DNA of 64,000 bases from Bradyrhizobium sp. CB3481 (GCF_029714305.1 NZ_CP121647.1:3244501-3308500), one strand, 5' to 3'. Shown: positions 16,621 through 25,181, counted from the stretch's first letter. Made by a program: numbers and translations. Notes: a model not told the origin generated them from the letters alone.

Positions 16621-17508
16621 CTAGCGCATCCGCCCCCGGATGAACTGACCGGCGAATGCCAGCGCGCGACGACCGTCCTCGAGATGGGCATTCCAGACCG
16701 GCCACGCATGGATCATGTGAGGCCAGATTTGCAGCGTCACATCGACGTCGGCCGCTCCCGCGGCCTCGGCAAGCCGCGTGGCGTCGGCGAGCAATGTCTC
16801 GGCCGATCCGACCTGAATAAGGCACGGTGGAAAACCCCTTAAGTCGGCGACCAAGGGCGAGATCAGCGGGTCCCGGCGATCGTTCGACGGCGGCACATAG
16901 GCGTCCGCGAGTTCGTCGAGATAGGCCTTGTGGATCAGCGGATCGACGGCGTCCTTGGTCTGCAGCGTGCTGCCCGACATCGTGAGGTCGGTCCAGGGGG
17001 AGAGGAGCCAGGCGCACGCCGGCAGTTCTTCGTTGGCTGCGCGCAGGCGATTGATCAGACCGAGCGTCAGGTTGCCGCCGGCGCTGTCGCCGCCGACGGC
17101 AATGCTTGATGCGGCAATGCCCTGCCGGCGCAGAAAGCGCCATGCGGCGAGGGCGTCTTCATGGGCGGCCGGGTAGGGATGTTCTGGTGCGAGCCGATAT
17201 TCGATCGCCAGCGTGCGCGTGCCCGCCGCGCGCCCGGCCTCCGTCACCAGACGGCGGTGGCTCAGAATCGAACCGGAGCAGTACCCGCCGCCATGGAAAT
17301 ACAGCAGCACGCGCGAAGGCTCGCTGCCGGGAACGATCGACCACTCGCCGGCGACGCCGTCGCAATCGACCGCCTCGCATCGGACGTCCGACGCCACCGG
17401 CCAGGTCGATCCGACTTCGTCGAGACGTTCACGTCGTTCCGACCAGCCGACCGGCCGTGGTTTTGAGGTCAGCAATTTGCGGATGGCGTCGATTTCGCGC
17501 TCGGCCAT
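16621..17508 (-). CDS. Alpha/beta hydrolase, hormone-sensitive-lipase type esterase
   Basis: 295 aa. It has the HSL family oxyanion motif HGGGY at about residues 72-76 and the nucleophile elbow GDSAGG at about 139-144. A WPHMIHAW segment near the C-terminus supplies the catalytic His. The likely reaction is hydrolysis of short-chain esters or related acyl substrates in the cytoplasm; no signal peptide is seen. The GNAT gene lies 14 nt upstream in the same orientation, so the two are probably cotranscribed. Confidence 0.92.
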   Translation of the reverse strand: MAEREIDAIRKLLTSKPRPVGWSERRERLDEVGSTWPVASDVRCEAVDCDGVAGEWSIVPGSEPSRVLLYFHGGGYCSGSILSHRRLVTEAGRAAGTRTLAIEYRLAPEHPYPAAHEDALAAWRFLRRQGIAASSIAVGGDSAGGNLTLGLINRLRAANEELPACAWLLSPWTDLTMSGSTLQTKDAVDPLIHKAYLDELADAYVPPSNDRRDPLISPLVADLRGFPPCLIQVGSAETLLADATRLAEAAGAADVDVTLQIWPHMIHAWPVWNAHLEDGRRALAFAGQFIRGRMR

Positions 17509-17522
17509 GTCGCCCTCCCGCG

Positions 17523-17987
17523 CTACAACAGCCCGCGATAGATGCCGGGCTCGGAGCCCTCGATCGGTATCGCGCCGACCGCCTTTGCATAGAATTCGGC
17601 AGGGCCGACGCCGCCGATGATGGCGTAGCCATATCCCTGCTGCTTCATGGCCTCGAGGCAGTTGAACAGCAGGGCCTTGCCGATCCCGTGCTTCCTTTCG
17701 TTCGGGTCGACGCCGGTGGGCCCGAAGAAGTTGGGGCAGGTTGCGTCATGGCAGGCGAACCCCAAAATGGTCTTTTGCCTGATCGCGATGAAGCAGGAGA
17801 CCGGTTGCCGGGAAAACGCCACTTCGACTTCGCTGGCCCAGGCCTCGCTAAAATTCTGCCGGACCCAGGCGACCACCTTGTGCTTTTCCGGCGCCAGCGC
17901 CCGCCGTGTCGTGATGCCCGCCTTGCCGAGGCGCTCAAACGCGTCGTGGGGGGAAGGCAGGGCATAAAGCTTGACGAGCATATCCAT
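17523..17987 (-). CDS. GNAT family N-acetyltransferase
   Basis: 154 aa. The acetyl-CoA binding segment ERKHGIGKALLFNCLEAM matches GNAT motif A (R-x-x-G-x-G/A), preceded by a beta-strand ILGFACHD. The substrate is unknown. The C-terminal FYAKAVGAIPIEGSEPGIYRG fits the fold. It heads a two-gene unit with the esterase. Confidence 0.88.
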   Translation of the reverse strand: MDMLVKLYALPSPHDAFERLGKAGITTRRALAPEKHKVVAWVRQNFSEAWASEVEVAFSRQPVSCFIAIRQKTILGFACHDATCPNFFGPTGVDPNERKHGIGKALLFNCLEAMKQQGYGYAIIGGVGPAEFYAKAVGAIPIEGSEPGIYRGLL

Positions 17988-18142
17988 CGGGCGACGGCTT
18001 TCCTTCCAGAATTCGGCCGGCGCATTATCGCGGTTGGGCGCGCCCGCGTAAATCTCTGGCCCGGGCTTTGAGGCGGGCCGGGATCCTTCCTTTGGCTACG
18101 GCGGCCGGGGGACCACCTTGGCCAAAAATTTTTAGCATCCCG

Positions 18143-18171
18143 CTTGAAACCAAATCGGGGTTTTCCAATTT
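18143..18171 (+). promoter_or_regulatory. Putative RpoH (sigma32)-type promoter of hsp20
   Basis: CTTGAAA at 18143-18149 and CCAATTT at 18165-18171 are separated by 15 nt, resembling the alphaproteobacterial RpoH pattern CTTGAA / CCnAT. It sits just upstream of the ROSE element. This is by pattern only. Confidence 0.55.
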
Positions 18172-18177
18172 TTTTTG

Positions 18178-18286
18178 CTGCCGCCGCTGGGCGGTCCGGG
18201 CGCCTGATGGGCCCGGTCTGGAGACGGGCACCGGTCGTGTCCGGTGCCGCTCGTAACCAACTTGCTCCATGGAGGATTTGGCTATG
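18178..18286 (+). promoter_or_regulatory. ROSE RNA thermometer in the hsp20 5' UTR
   Basis: Four consecutive hairpins can be drawn: 18181-18194, 18196-18216, 18227-18248 (an 8-bp perfect stem) and 18262-18277. The last pairs TTGCTCC with the ribosome binding site GGAGGAT, leaving a G that must bulge; this is the signature of ROSE elements. Melting at heat-shock temperature would expose the ribosome binding site. The architecture matches ROSE elements known before rhizobial small heat-shock genes. Confidence 0.88.
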
Positions 18287-18739
18287 CGCACATACGACTT
18301 CTCACCCCTCTGGCGTTCGACCATCGGCTTCGACCGCCTTTTCGACCTCGTTGAGACCGCGCAACGCGCCGGCGAGGATAACTACCCTCCCTACAACATC
18401 GAACGGCTGGGCGAGGATCGCTATCAAATCTCGCTTGCCGTGGCCGGCTTCGCCGCCGACGAGATCTCCGTGACCGCCGAGCAGAACACGGTGACGATCG
18501 AAGGTCGCAAGTCCGAGAAGGAACAGCGCGAATATCTTTATCAGGGAATCTCCGCGCGGCCCTTCAAGCGTCAGTTCAGCCTTGCTGACCATGTGCAGGT
18601 AAAGAGCGCGTCGTTCGAGCACGGCCTGCTGCGGATCGAACTGTTCCGGGAAGTGCCGGAGGCGATGAAGCCGCGCCGCATCGCTATCAACGGTGCTGCG
18701 CCGAACAACGTGCAGCAGATCGAGGCGAAGGCGGCTTAA
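18284..18739 (+). CDS. Small heat-shock protein, Hsp20/IbpA family
   Basis: 151 aa. It is a cytoplasmic holdase chaperone with an alpha-crystallin domain at about residues 35-130: YNIERLGEDRYQISLAVAG, ITVEGRK-like TIEGRKSEKEQ, and a GLLRIELFREVPE strand. The start at ATG 18284 (MRTYDFSPL) has GGAGGA 7 nt upstream; an ATG at 18269 lies inside the ROSE hairpin and is not the start. Heat control is expected at both transcription (RpoH-like promoter) and translation (ROSE). Confidence 0.95.
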   Translation: MRTYDFSPLWRSTIGFDRLFDLVETAQRAGEDNYPPYNIERLGEDRYQISLAVAGFAADEISVTAEQNTVTIEGRKSEKEQREYLYQGISARPFKRQFSLADHVQVKSASFEHGLLRIELFREVPEAMKPRRIAINGAAPNNVQQIEAKAA

Positions 18740-18824
18740 GCCCGCAGCGCTTCGAAGGATCGGAAGCCCCCGCCCGAACATTGCGGGCGGGAGGCGTTTC
18801 GCACCTTTTGGGGAGGATAGACCA

Positions 18825-19142
18825 ATGATCGAGCGAGCAGACAATGTGTTTGATCTGAATGCCGTGCTGCATCCGGGGACCGTATTCGATCACCCGCGTG
18901 ACGTGGTCGCCGACGCGACGCTTTCGCTCGCCGAAAAGCGCGCGATCCTGGCGTCCTGGGCATCGGATGCCGCGGCAGTGACTTCAAATCCCGCGCTGCG
19001 CGAGCTGGCGGGCACGAGACGCATCGTGACGATCGATGAGATTCTCGAAGCGCTCGCGATGCTCGACCACAAACCGCCGGGACCGCCCGGCGGCAAGCCG
19101 ATGCGCCAGAAATCGACCTCGCGCGTGGCGCTAGCAGCGTAG
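18825..19142 (+). CDS. Conserved rhizobial protein downstream of hsp20
   Basis: 105 aa from the ATG at 18825 with a GGGGAGG ribosome binding site. It contains LSLAEKRAILASWASDA followed by a NPALREL segment and TIDEILEALAMLD, a motif set I recognise from small Rhizobiales proteins of unknown function. It lies 85 nt after hsp20 and may share its heat-induced transcript. Confidence 0.8.
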   Translation: MIERADNVFDLNAVLHPGTVFDHPRDVVADATLSLAEKRAILASWASDAAAVTSNPALRELAGTRRIVTIDEILEALAMLDHKPPGPPGGKPMRQKSTSRVALAA

Positions 19143-19274
19143 CCATCAAGATCAGTGCGAAAACCCGACGACCCACAGCGGGCCGTCCTAATTCCGCGCC
19201 CCGAGGGCAGTGAGCCAGTTTTGTGGCAGCCTTGCTCACTGGAAAATGGGCGGCCCGGGGCGCATATTTCGAGA

Positions 19275-19454
19275 ATGACAATTGTCCGATGCGATTGTGG
19301 CGCTGAGTACCAACGCACTGAGGAAAAGTTCTTGGTACCGCACACCGGTCACGCATCCTGTAAAGTATGCGGGGCTACGTTGGAGTCATGGTCCGAAAGC
19401 ACCCACGTTCCCACATTCGATCTGGTCAAACGTCCAGACGAAAAGCCGGTTTGA
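19275..19454 (+). CDS. Small zinc-ribbon-like protein
   Basis: 59 aa from the ATG at 19275 (MTIVRCDCGAEYQRTEEK). Cys pairs CDC and CKVC are spaced like a four-Cys zinc ribbon. The function is unknown. Longer in-frame starts exist upstream but have no coding support. Confidence 0.6.
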   Translation: MTIVRCDCGAEYQRTEEKFLVPHTGHASCKVCGATLESWSESTHVPTFDLVKRPDEKPV

Positions 19455-19776
19455 TCCTCACCCCACTTGCGGGTTGCCGATTTCTCACAGGTCGTTGGGA
19501 ACGATCTACACCCAAAGGCGTAGGAATCGGGTGGCGTCGCCTAAGGCGCCACCCAGGGACTCCAGTTCTTTGTGCCGTCGTGCCGACTCCCGGGCTGGAG
19601 CTACCTTGGAGCTACGCGCCCTTTGACGGCTTCGGCGATCCCGGCATCACGAACATCTGCCGCAGCAGTTGGATCACAGCTGGCATGCCTGGCAAAACGG
19701 TGCAGCGCTAACCCACATCGGAAAACCGGAGCAGAAGGGGTAAATCCCCGATGCTCCATACCCGAGGAGTAACACC
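19455..19776. other. Non-coding stretch of 322 nt
   Basis: No convincing gene is seen. It contains a strong hairpin at 19529-19554 (GGGTGGCG / CGCCACCC) without a following T-run, and nothing else I can name. Confidence 0.5.
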
Positions 19777-19962
19777 ATGACCGCCTACATCTCCGAGGAT
19801 TTTGCCACCAAATTGATTGACTGTCCCTTCGCGATCATCGGCAACACGATGCCGCCCCGAGATCCTAATGAAGACGGAGAGGACGAGGATGAAGAGGATG
19901 AAGAGAATGAGGAGGACAGCGACGACGAGCAGCCGGTGGTGCGCGAGCCGGACGAGGACTAG
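19777..19962 (+). CDS. Small, highly acidic protein
   Basis: 61 aa with a ribosome binding site (GAGGAG) at 19764-19769. The N-terminal half is ordinary (MTAYISEDFATKLIDCPFAI). The C-terminal half is a Glu/Asp run (GEDEDEEDEENEEDSDDEQ) and must be disordered. No family assigned. Confidence 0.55.
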   Translation: MTAYISEDFATKLIDCPFAIIGNTMPPRDPNEDGEDEDEEDEENEEDSDDEQPVVREPDED

Positions 19963-20390
19963 AGCAGAACGTTCTTAGGATTGAGGTATAGCCCGAGTTT
20001 CTCACCTTCTGGCTCCGTCACATCGTCGATATGACGAGGTACTTCGCGGTTAGCCTGTATTCCTGGCCGCTTCAGCTAGCATGACGTCAAGCTGGCCTTT
20101 GAGTCCCCAGGCTGTATCATTTCCCGAGACACTTTTGCCACCGGGCGAGCTCACAGGCAGCCAACAGCGTTAGTCTTTGTGTGGCACCGGTCTAATGCAG
20201 GTTTTGCGGTTGGGGGCTTTTGGCCGCGCTAGCTTGATGAGATGCATGACAACGGCGCGCCGCGCCGGAACGGCCGCACAAAAAAGTTGCGGCCAGGCTT
20301 TGGGGGAAGCCTGGCCGCGCGCGAACCGGTCTGGGACGGGGAGGGGTGGGGATGTGACCGGGTCGCGGGTTCGTAAAATCCTTGGTTTCG
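19963..20390. other. Non-coding stretch of 428 nt
   Basis: I see no convincing gene. A plus-strand frame at 20177-20416 looks spurious. The stretch holds the 3' region and strong terminator of the minus-strand BTLCP gene. Confidence 0.55.
20279..20318 (-). terminator. Strong intrinsic terminator of the BTLCP gene
   Basis: On the minus strand a 12-bp perfect stem (GCGGCCAGGCTT / AAGCCTGGCCGC) is followed by ACTTTTTT. It is 73 nt downstream of the stop at 20391. Confidence 0.9.
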
Positions 20391-21020
20391 TTATCGGTCG
20401 CGTGACGAGGCGGTAGCGACCGCCGGGCGGCTGTCACCGAGCGAGACCCAGACATTAGGATCGCTCTGCGACTGGCGCTTGACGAAGCGGTAGCCGGTCT
20501 CGGTCCAGGCCAGGACGTTTTCGTTCTGGTTGTCGAGCACGAACTCGCCCTTGTCGGTCTTCACCGTCAGCACCGCGTGGCCTTCGCCCTTCTTGTCGCG
20601 CACCACCGTGATCAGCAGCGCCTCGCGCGGCCATCCGGCGTCGACCAGCATCTTGCGCTTCAGAAGCACATAGTCCTCGCAGTCACCGTAACCGTCCGTC
20701 GGCAACGACCACTTCTCGATCACGCCCCAGTGATCCATGTCGGTGATCGGCTTGACGGTCTCGTTGACCCACTTGTTGACCCGCAAGAGATCGCGCCATG
20801 CCGTCTGCGACAGCACGATGTCGCGCGGCTGCGAAGTGCCACCGCGGCATTCGCTGGCGTTTTCAGCGCAGAATTCGACCCAGCCGATCGGCGCACGTGC
20901 GGTTTCGCCCAAGCTGGCATAGAGCACGTCGCCGGCTTTCGCCGAGACGCACATCGAAGCGCTTATCCCTAAAAGGGCGGCAATAACAGCCAGTCCCTTT
21001 CCCCGTCCCCTGAATGACAT
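20391..21020 (-). CDS. Transglutaminase-like cysteine peptidase (BTLCP family)
   Basis: 209 aa. A signal peptide (GLAVIAALLGISASMCVSAKA) exports it to the periplasm. The catalytic triad of the BTLCP/LapG-like fold is visible: Cys in GYGDCEDYV, His in GEGHAVLTV and Asp in FVLDNQN. LapG relatives cleave large adhesins under c-di-GMP control, but this shorter family has no proven substrate. Presence with a TpsA adhesin and PilZ protein in the window is suggestive only. A leader of about 330 nt separates it from the PilZ gene. Confidence 0.9.
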   Translation of the reverse strand: MSFRGRGKGLAVIAALLGISASMCVSAKAGDVLYASLGETARAPIGWVEFCAENASECRGGTSQPRDIVLSQTAWRDLLRVNKWVNETVKPITDMDHWGVIEKWSLPTDGYGDCEDYVLLKRKMLVDAGWPREALLITVVRDKKGEGHAVLTVKTDKGEFVLDNQNENVLAWTETGYRFVKRQSQSDPNVWVSLGDSRPAVATASSRDR

Positions 21021-21351
21021 CGTGGCCCCCGTTTTTTGTTGGGACCATCTTTCGCACAGAGGATTTGCGCTGCGGCTAAGTCAGGCAAGTACATTTGATG
21101 CGAATGCCAGTAAAGCAAGCCACCAATTCGAAACTATGCTTGCATCGAGCCCGACTAAAATTTGAAACAACTGCAATTGATTCAAATTTTATCTATTAAC
21201 GCCTGCGGCGCTGGAACTGCAGGCGTTGGTGACGGAAAAGCGGACGGCATTAACCGACTTTGGCCGGTGCCAAACAGCGAAAAGGCGGCATCCGATCGCG
21301 CGGATACCGCCTTTGAGGCTGAAAAATCAGGGCTTTTTGACGGCTGGCGCT
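21021..21351. other. Non-coding stretch of 331 nt
   Basis: No gene is supported. It contains the promoter region of the BTLCP gene, an AT-rich segment near 21155-21200 and a hairpin at 21281-21314. Confidence 0.55.
21281..21314 (-). terminator. Likely terminator of the PilZ gene
   Basis: A long stem (AAAGGCGGcATCCG paired with CGGATaCCGCCTTT) lies 37 nt past the PilZ stop. The downstream T-run is interrupted (TTTTCGCTGTTT on the minus strand). Confidence 0.55.
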
Positions 21352-21969
21352 TTACCGCGCGGTAACTGCGTCTTCGAGCGTCTCGGCGACCTGCTCATGG
21401 ACGAACTCGAGCGCAAAGCCTTCCTCGAGGTTTCGCACCACGCGGGATTGGACTTTGCCGAGCATGACCAGGGATTTCAGGGGCGGGCGGTTCTCCGCGG
21501 CGATCGCGGCGCCCGACAGCGACAGGTCGATGATGCGGCAGGTCATCTTGCTGCCGTCCTCGAGGGTCAGGAGCGCGATCGGGTTGCGCGGCACGATACG
21601 GTCGTGGCGGCGGTCTTCCGGCAGGTTGAGGATATCGCGGTTGGCGAGCCAGGTGAGCTGGGCGGCCAGCTTGTCGCGCTTGCGCGCGGTCGCCCCGACC
21701 GTCATGGCAAAGCCGTTGTCGATGATGCGGGTGATCTTGCCCTCGACGCGGCCGATATGGTCGAGATAGGCGATCACGCGGTCGCCGACATTGCCGATGC
21801 CCGGTGCCAGCAGCGCAAGGCCGCCCGGCGACATGTTAATAATCTGGCAAGGAAATTCACGGCGATCCGGCAGCATGTAGCGGCCGAGCAGGTGGACCTT
21901 GACGCGCTGAAAGCGCCGCCGCTCCTCTGCGGACGGGACCGTGCTTGTTTTCTTTTGCGCAAACGACAT
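21352..21969 (-). CDS. Tandem PilZ domain protein
   Basis: 205 aa with two PilZ domains. The first begins ERRRFQRVKVHLLGRY (about residues 16-100) and has the NMSPGGLAL box. The second begins EDRRHDRIVPRNPIALL (about 117-200) and has DLSLSGAAI. The RxxxR and (D/N)xSxxG motifs that bind cyclic di-GMP are present in both domains. It is probably a cytosolic c-di-GMP effector controlling motility or surface polysaccharide. Confidence 0.9.
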   Translation of the reverse strand: MSFAQKKTSTVPSAEERRRFQRVKVHLLGRYMLPDRREFPCQIINMSPGGLALLAPGIGNVGDRVIAYLDHIGRVEGKITRIIDNGFAMTVGATARKRDKLAAQLTWLANRDILNLPEDRRHDRIVPRNPIALLTLEDGSKMTCRIIDLSLSGAAIAAENRPPLKSLVMLGKVQSRVVRNLEEGFALEFVHEQVAETLEDAVTAR

Positions 21970-22122
21970 TCTTCGCCACCAGACAGCCGGTCTTTCGGCG
22001 TCGCCAAGACCCTAAGGCCGACAGGGTTAACGATGTGTTAGCAGCGGTTGCAGGAAGCGCTCAAGATTACGAGACGGACAATTTGGCGCGACCGCATGGC
22101 GTGCAAGCCACGATCGTCGCGA

Positions 22123-22218
22123 TTACTTCTGCTCGAGCTGATTGAGATCCTGCTTGATCGTCTTCAGAAGCTGCTCCAGACGAGGAGATTGTTCTTCGCT
22201 GCGTTGTTTCGGTAGCAT
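22123..22218 (-). CDS. Possible 31-aa small protein
   Basis: A short frame from the ATG at 22218 encodes MLPKQRSEEQSPRLEQLLK and continues as a polar, amphipathic helix to QLEQK. A weak AGG lies about 10 nt upstream. It lies between the divergent PilZ and enoyl-CoA hydratase genes. Its composition is plausible for a small coiled-coil protein, but there is no family evidence. Confidence 0.3.
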   Translation of the reverse strand: MLPKQRSEEQSPRLEQLLKTIKQDLNQLEQK

Positions 22219-22275
22219 TACAATTACCTGCCGCGCCCGGTCGAACCGGGCCAAAGGCCAGCGAACGGAGGAAAA

Positions 22276-23049
22276 ATGCCCGGAGTAAAGCGCGAGCGAG
22301 ACGGCAAAGTCGGCATTCTGACATTGGACGAGCCGGCGAGCCTGAATGCAATGACGCCTGATCTGTTGGGCGATCTCGCCACCGCCATTGCCGAGACGAC
22401 CGGCGATCCAGAGGTGAGGGCGCTGGTGCTGACGGGCGCCGGCCGCGGCTTCTGCTCGGGCCAGAATCTGAAGGCCGCGCAGATCCTCGGCGACGATATC
22501 GCGGCCGGCGTGATGAAATATTACTGGCCAACGTTCAAGGCGATGCGCGAATGCCGCGTGCCGATCGTGGTCGCCGTCAATGGCGTGGCCGCGGGCGGCG
22601 GGTTCAGCCTTGCGATGGCCGGCGACATGATCGTCGCTGCGCGTTCGGCGCGCTTCATCCAGGTCTTCAGCCGCATCGCGCTGGTCCCCGATCTCGGTTC
22701 GACCTGGCTGTTGCCGCGCCTCGTCGGTCGGCAGCGCGCGCTCGAATTGATGATGACGAACGAGCCGCTCTCGGCCGATCAGGCCAGGGAGTGGGGATTG
22801 GTCCGCGAGGTATTTGACGACGCGGCGCTGGCCGATGGTGCACTTGAACTGGCGCGCAGGCTTGCGACCGGACCGACGCGGGCGCTGGTCGCGACGCGCC
22901 GCCTGATCGATGAGAGCGAGCACGCGAGCTATGCCGACCAATTCCGCCGCGAGATCGAGACCCAGGCAGAGATTCGCCTGAGCGCTGATGCCTTGGAAGG
23001 GCGCAATGCGTTTCTCGAGAAGCGCGCGGCCCTGTTCACCGGACGCTGA
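22276..23049 (+). CDS. Enoyl-CoA hydratase/isomerase (PaaG-like)
   Basis: 257 aa of the crotonase fold. Oxyanion-hole motifs are RGFCSGQNL and NGVAAGGGFSLAMAGD. The segment ALVPDLGSTWLLPRLVGRQR is characteristic of the PaaG isomerase branch, with the catalytic Asp in VPD. The likely substrate is an acyl-CoA such as the ring-1,2-epoxyphenylacetyl-CoA of aerobic phenylacetate breakdown, but no other paa gene is nearby, so a general fatty-acid role is possible. Confidence 0.88.
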   Translation: MPGVKRERDGKVGILTLDEPASLNAMTPDLLGDLATAIAETTGDPEVRALVLTGAGRGFCSGQNLKAAQILGDDIAAGVMKYYWPTFKAMRECRVPIVVAVNGVAAGGGFSLAMAGDMIVAARSARFIQVFSRIALVPDLGSTWLLPRLVGRQRALELMMTNEPLSADQAREWGLVREVFDDAALADGALELARRLATGPTRALVATRRLIDESEHASYADQFRREIETQAEIRLSADALEGRNAFLEKRAALFTGR

Positions 23050-23195
23050 GGAGGGACCACGCAACATCAAGCTCGAGTACAGTTGCCGATCGCATAGCAA
23101 AATGACGGGCAACTGGTGGGCGCGCTATACGCGGGCTCCGATGGAACTTTCAATTCGGCTGGATCGTTGTTTGGTTGGCTAACCAACAAGGCTCC

Positions 23196-23753
23196 ATGTC
23201 CAAATGGCTTAACCAGTTTCTGTTTGGAGTTTGGGGTCTTCTGCTGATCCCGCTGATCGTGCCTATCCTTGGAAAATGGCTGGCCGAAAATGTCTTCTCC
23301 GATCCTAACGCGGCGGCTACGACCGTTTTTGAAGACTTTCTCGCACTGGACCGCCAGCGTTGGTTCAAATTCGCCTTGGTTTTCTGGACCGGTGTCGTCC
23401 TTGGCGTCTCATTAGAGTGGCTAAACCGGAAGTCGGATGAAAAGCGAGCTTCCGAGCTCCGGAGCCTTGGCTCTAAATTTCGCAGTCTTTCAGATAGCCT
23501 CAAAAATCGGACCACGTCAGGCTGGCCGGACAATGTGCCTGATCTCAAACCGGCAATTACGTCTGCATTTGGCTCCGCCAGGAAATTTCATCTGTGGGCT
23601 CCGGACGAGCACGTGTACCAACTACCCGACGCGTCGTTCCTTTGTGAATACTTCAGATCTGTCGGCAAGCTGCTAGAGGACGGACAATTCGACAAGGCGA
23701 ACAGAGAGGCGCTCTCCTGGAAGCCATTCCTCGATAACGTGACGCTGTCTTGA
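23196..23753 (+). CDS. Two-helix membrane protein, hypothetical
   Basis: 185 aa from the ATG at 23196; a TTG at 23175 is an alternative. Two transmembrane helices (FGVWGLLLIPLIVPIL and FKFALVFWTGVVLGVSL) are followed by a soluble domain with WAPDEHVYQLPDASF. Codon use is less GC-biased than in its neighbours, suggesting acquisition. No family recognised. Confidence 0.7.
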   Translation: MSKWLNQFLFGVWGLLLIPLIVPILGKWLAENVFSDPNAAATTVFEDFLALDRQRWFKFALVFWTGVVLGVSLEWLNRKSDEKRASELRSLGSKFRSLSDSLKNRTTSGWPDNVPDLKPAITSAFGSARKFHLWAPDEHVYQLPDASFLCEYFRSVGKLLEDGQFDKANREALSWKPFLDNVTLS

Positions 23754-23811
23754 GCTTCGGCCGTGGTCCAACCGAACCGGGGCTGTGTGCCTGGTAAGCT
23801 CACGCCCACGC

Positions 23812-24540
23812 TCAGCCGACCTGGCCCACAAACTGCTGCAGCTCCGGCGTCCGCGGCGCGGCGAATACTTCCTTTGGCACGCCTTCCTCATGCACCTTGC
23901 CGTGGTGCATGAAAACGAGCTTGGTGCCGACGTCGCGGGCGAAGCGCATTTCATGCGTCACCAGAATGAGCGTCATGCCTTCGCGCGCCAATTGCTCGAC
24001 CACGCGCAAGACCTCGTTGACCAGCTCGGGATCGAGCGCGGAGGTGATCTCGTCGCACAGCAGGACTTTTGGCCGCATCGCCAGCGAGCGGGCGATGGCG
24101 ACGCGCTGCTGCTGGCCGCCGGAGAGTTCGCTCGGATAGGCGTCCATCTTTTCCGACAGGCCGACCTTGGCCAGCACCTCGGCGGCGGTGGCGCGGGCTT
24201 CCGCCTTTGACACCTTGTTGACGACGGTCGGTGCCAACATGACGTTCTCGGCCGCCGTCAGGTGCGGAAACAGATTGAACTGCTGGAACACCATGCCGAC
24301 ATGGCGGCGCAGCTCGCGCAGATTGGTGGCGGCGCCGCCGACTTCGATGCCGTCGGCGACGATGCTGCCGGACTGATAGGTCTCGAGACCATTGATGCAG
24401 CGGAGCAGGGTGCTCTTGCCCGAGCCGGAGCGACCGATGATCGCGACCACGTCGCCCTTGGCGATGTCGAGCGAGACGCCTTTCAGCACCTCATTCGCGC
24501 CAAAACTCTTCCTGACGTCACGAATGCTAACGAGCGACAT
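23812..24540 (-). CDS. Polar amino-acid ABC transporter, ATP-binding protein
   Basis: 242 aa. Walker A GRSGSGKST, signature LSGGQQQR, Walker B VLLCDEITSAL and an H-loop ILVTHE are all intact. The sequence is of the GlnQ/HisP/ArtP group. It overlaps the upstream permease gene by 14 nt and is the last gene of a four-gene operon for periplasmic amino-acid uptake. Confidence 0.96.
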   Translation of the reverse strand: MSLVSIRDVRKSFGANEVLKGVSLDIAKGDVVAIIGRSGSGKSTLLRCINGLETYQSGSIVADGIEVGGAATNLRELRRHVGMVFQQFNLFPHLTAAENVMLAPTVVNKVSKAEARATAAEVLAKVGLSEKMDAYPSELSGGQQQRVAIARSLAMRPKVLLCDEITSALDPELVNEVLRVVEQLAREGMTLILVTHEMRFARDVGTKLVFMHHGKVHEEGVPKEVFAAPRTPELQQFVGQVG

Positions 24541-25177
24541 TGAGGCGGCCTTCGATTTTCTTCGCCCACCAGGACAGCGGGAAACACAGGCAGAAATAGA
24601 TCAGCGCGACCAGCGAGTAGACCAGGAACGGCCGGAAGGTCGCGTTGTTGAGCATGGTGCCGGCCTTGGTCAGTTCGACGAAGCCGATGATCGAGGCGAG
24701 CGCGGTGCCCTTGATCACCTGCACCGAGAAGCCGACGGTTGGCGCCACCGCGATGCGCGAGGCCTGCGGCAGGATAACATAGCGCATCTGCTCGATGTAA
24801 CTCAGCGCAAGGCTGGAGGAGGCCTCCCACTGGCCCTTGGGTATCGACTCGACGCAGCCGCGCCAGATCTCGGCCAGGAACGCGCTGGTCCAGAACGTTA
24901 GCGCCAGCGTCGCCGCCGCCCACGGCGAGACCTCGACGCCGAACAGCGCAATGCCGAAGAAGAACAGGAACAGCTGCATCAGAAGCGGCGTGCCCTGGAA
25001 GAACTCGATGTAGACCTTGGTGAACCATTCCAGCGGCGCGATCCGCGACGTCCGCATGAACAAGAGGATCAGGCCGACGATCCCGCCGCAGACAAACGCG
25101 ATCAGCGACAGCACGATCGTCCATTGCGTGGCGACCAGGAGGTTCGACAGGATGTCCCAGAAGCTGAACTGCAGCAT
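24527..25177 (-). CDS. Polar amino-acid ABC transporter permease
   Basis: 216 aa of the HisM/GlnP type, with about five transmembrane segments. The EAA loop EASSSLALSYIEQMRYVILPQ contacts the ATPase. EFFQGTPLLMQLFLFFFG is the family's N-terminal motif. It is preceded by a second permease 4 nt upstream, indicating a heteromeric channel. Confidence 0.95.
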   Translation of the reverse strand: MLQFSFWDILSNLLVATQWTIVLSLIAFVCGGIVGLILLFMRTSRIAPLEWFTKVYIEFFQGTPLLMQLFLFFFGIALFGVEVSPWAAATLALTFWTSAFLAEIWRGCVESIPKGQWEASSSLALSYIEQMRYVILPQASRIAVAPTVGFSVQVIKGTALASIIGFVELTKAGTMLNNATFRPFLVYSLVALIYFCLCFPLSWWAKKIEGRLNVAR

Positions 25178-25181
25178 GGGT

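Noticed and set aside
18025..18324. A 99-codon minus-strand frame over the ROSE element
   Set aside because: It is antisense to a clear thermometer and hsp20 start, and its composition is Arg-rich and shadow-like.
19529..19554. Hairpin that looked like a possible tRNA arm
   Set aside because: No T-loop GTTCGA or CCA end, and no cloverleaf could be drawn.
20177..20416. A 79-codon plus-strand frame across the BTLCP terminator
   Set aside because: It runs through a strong minus-strand terminator and has no ribosome binding site or protein-like composition.
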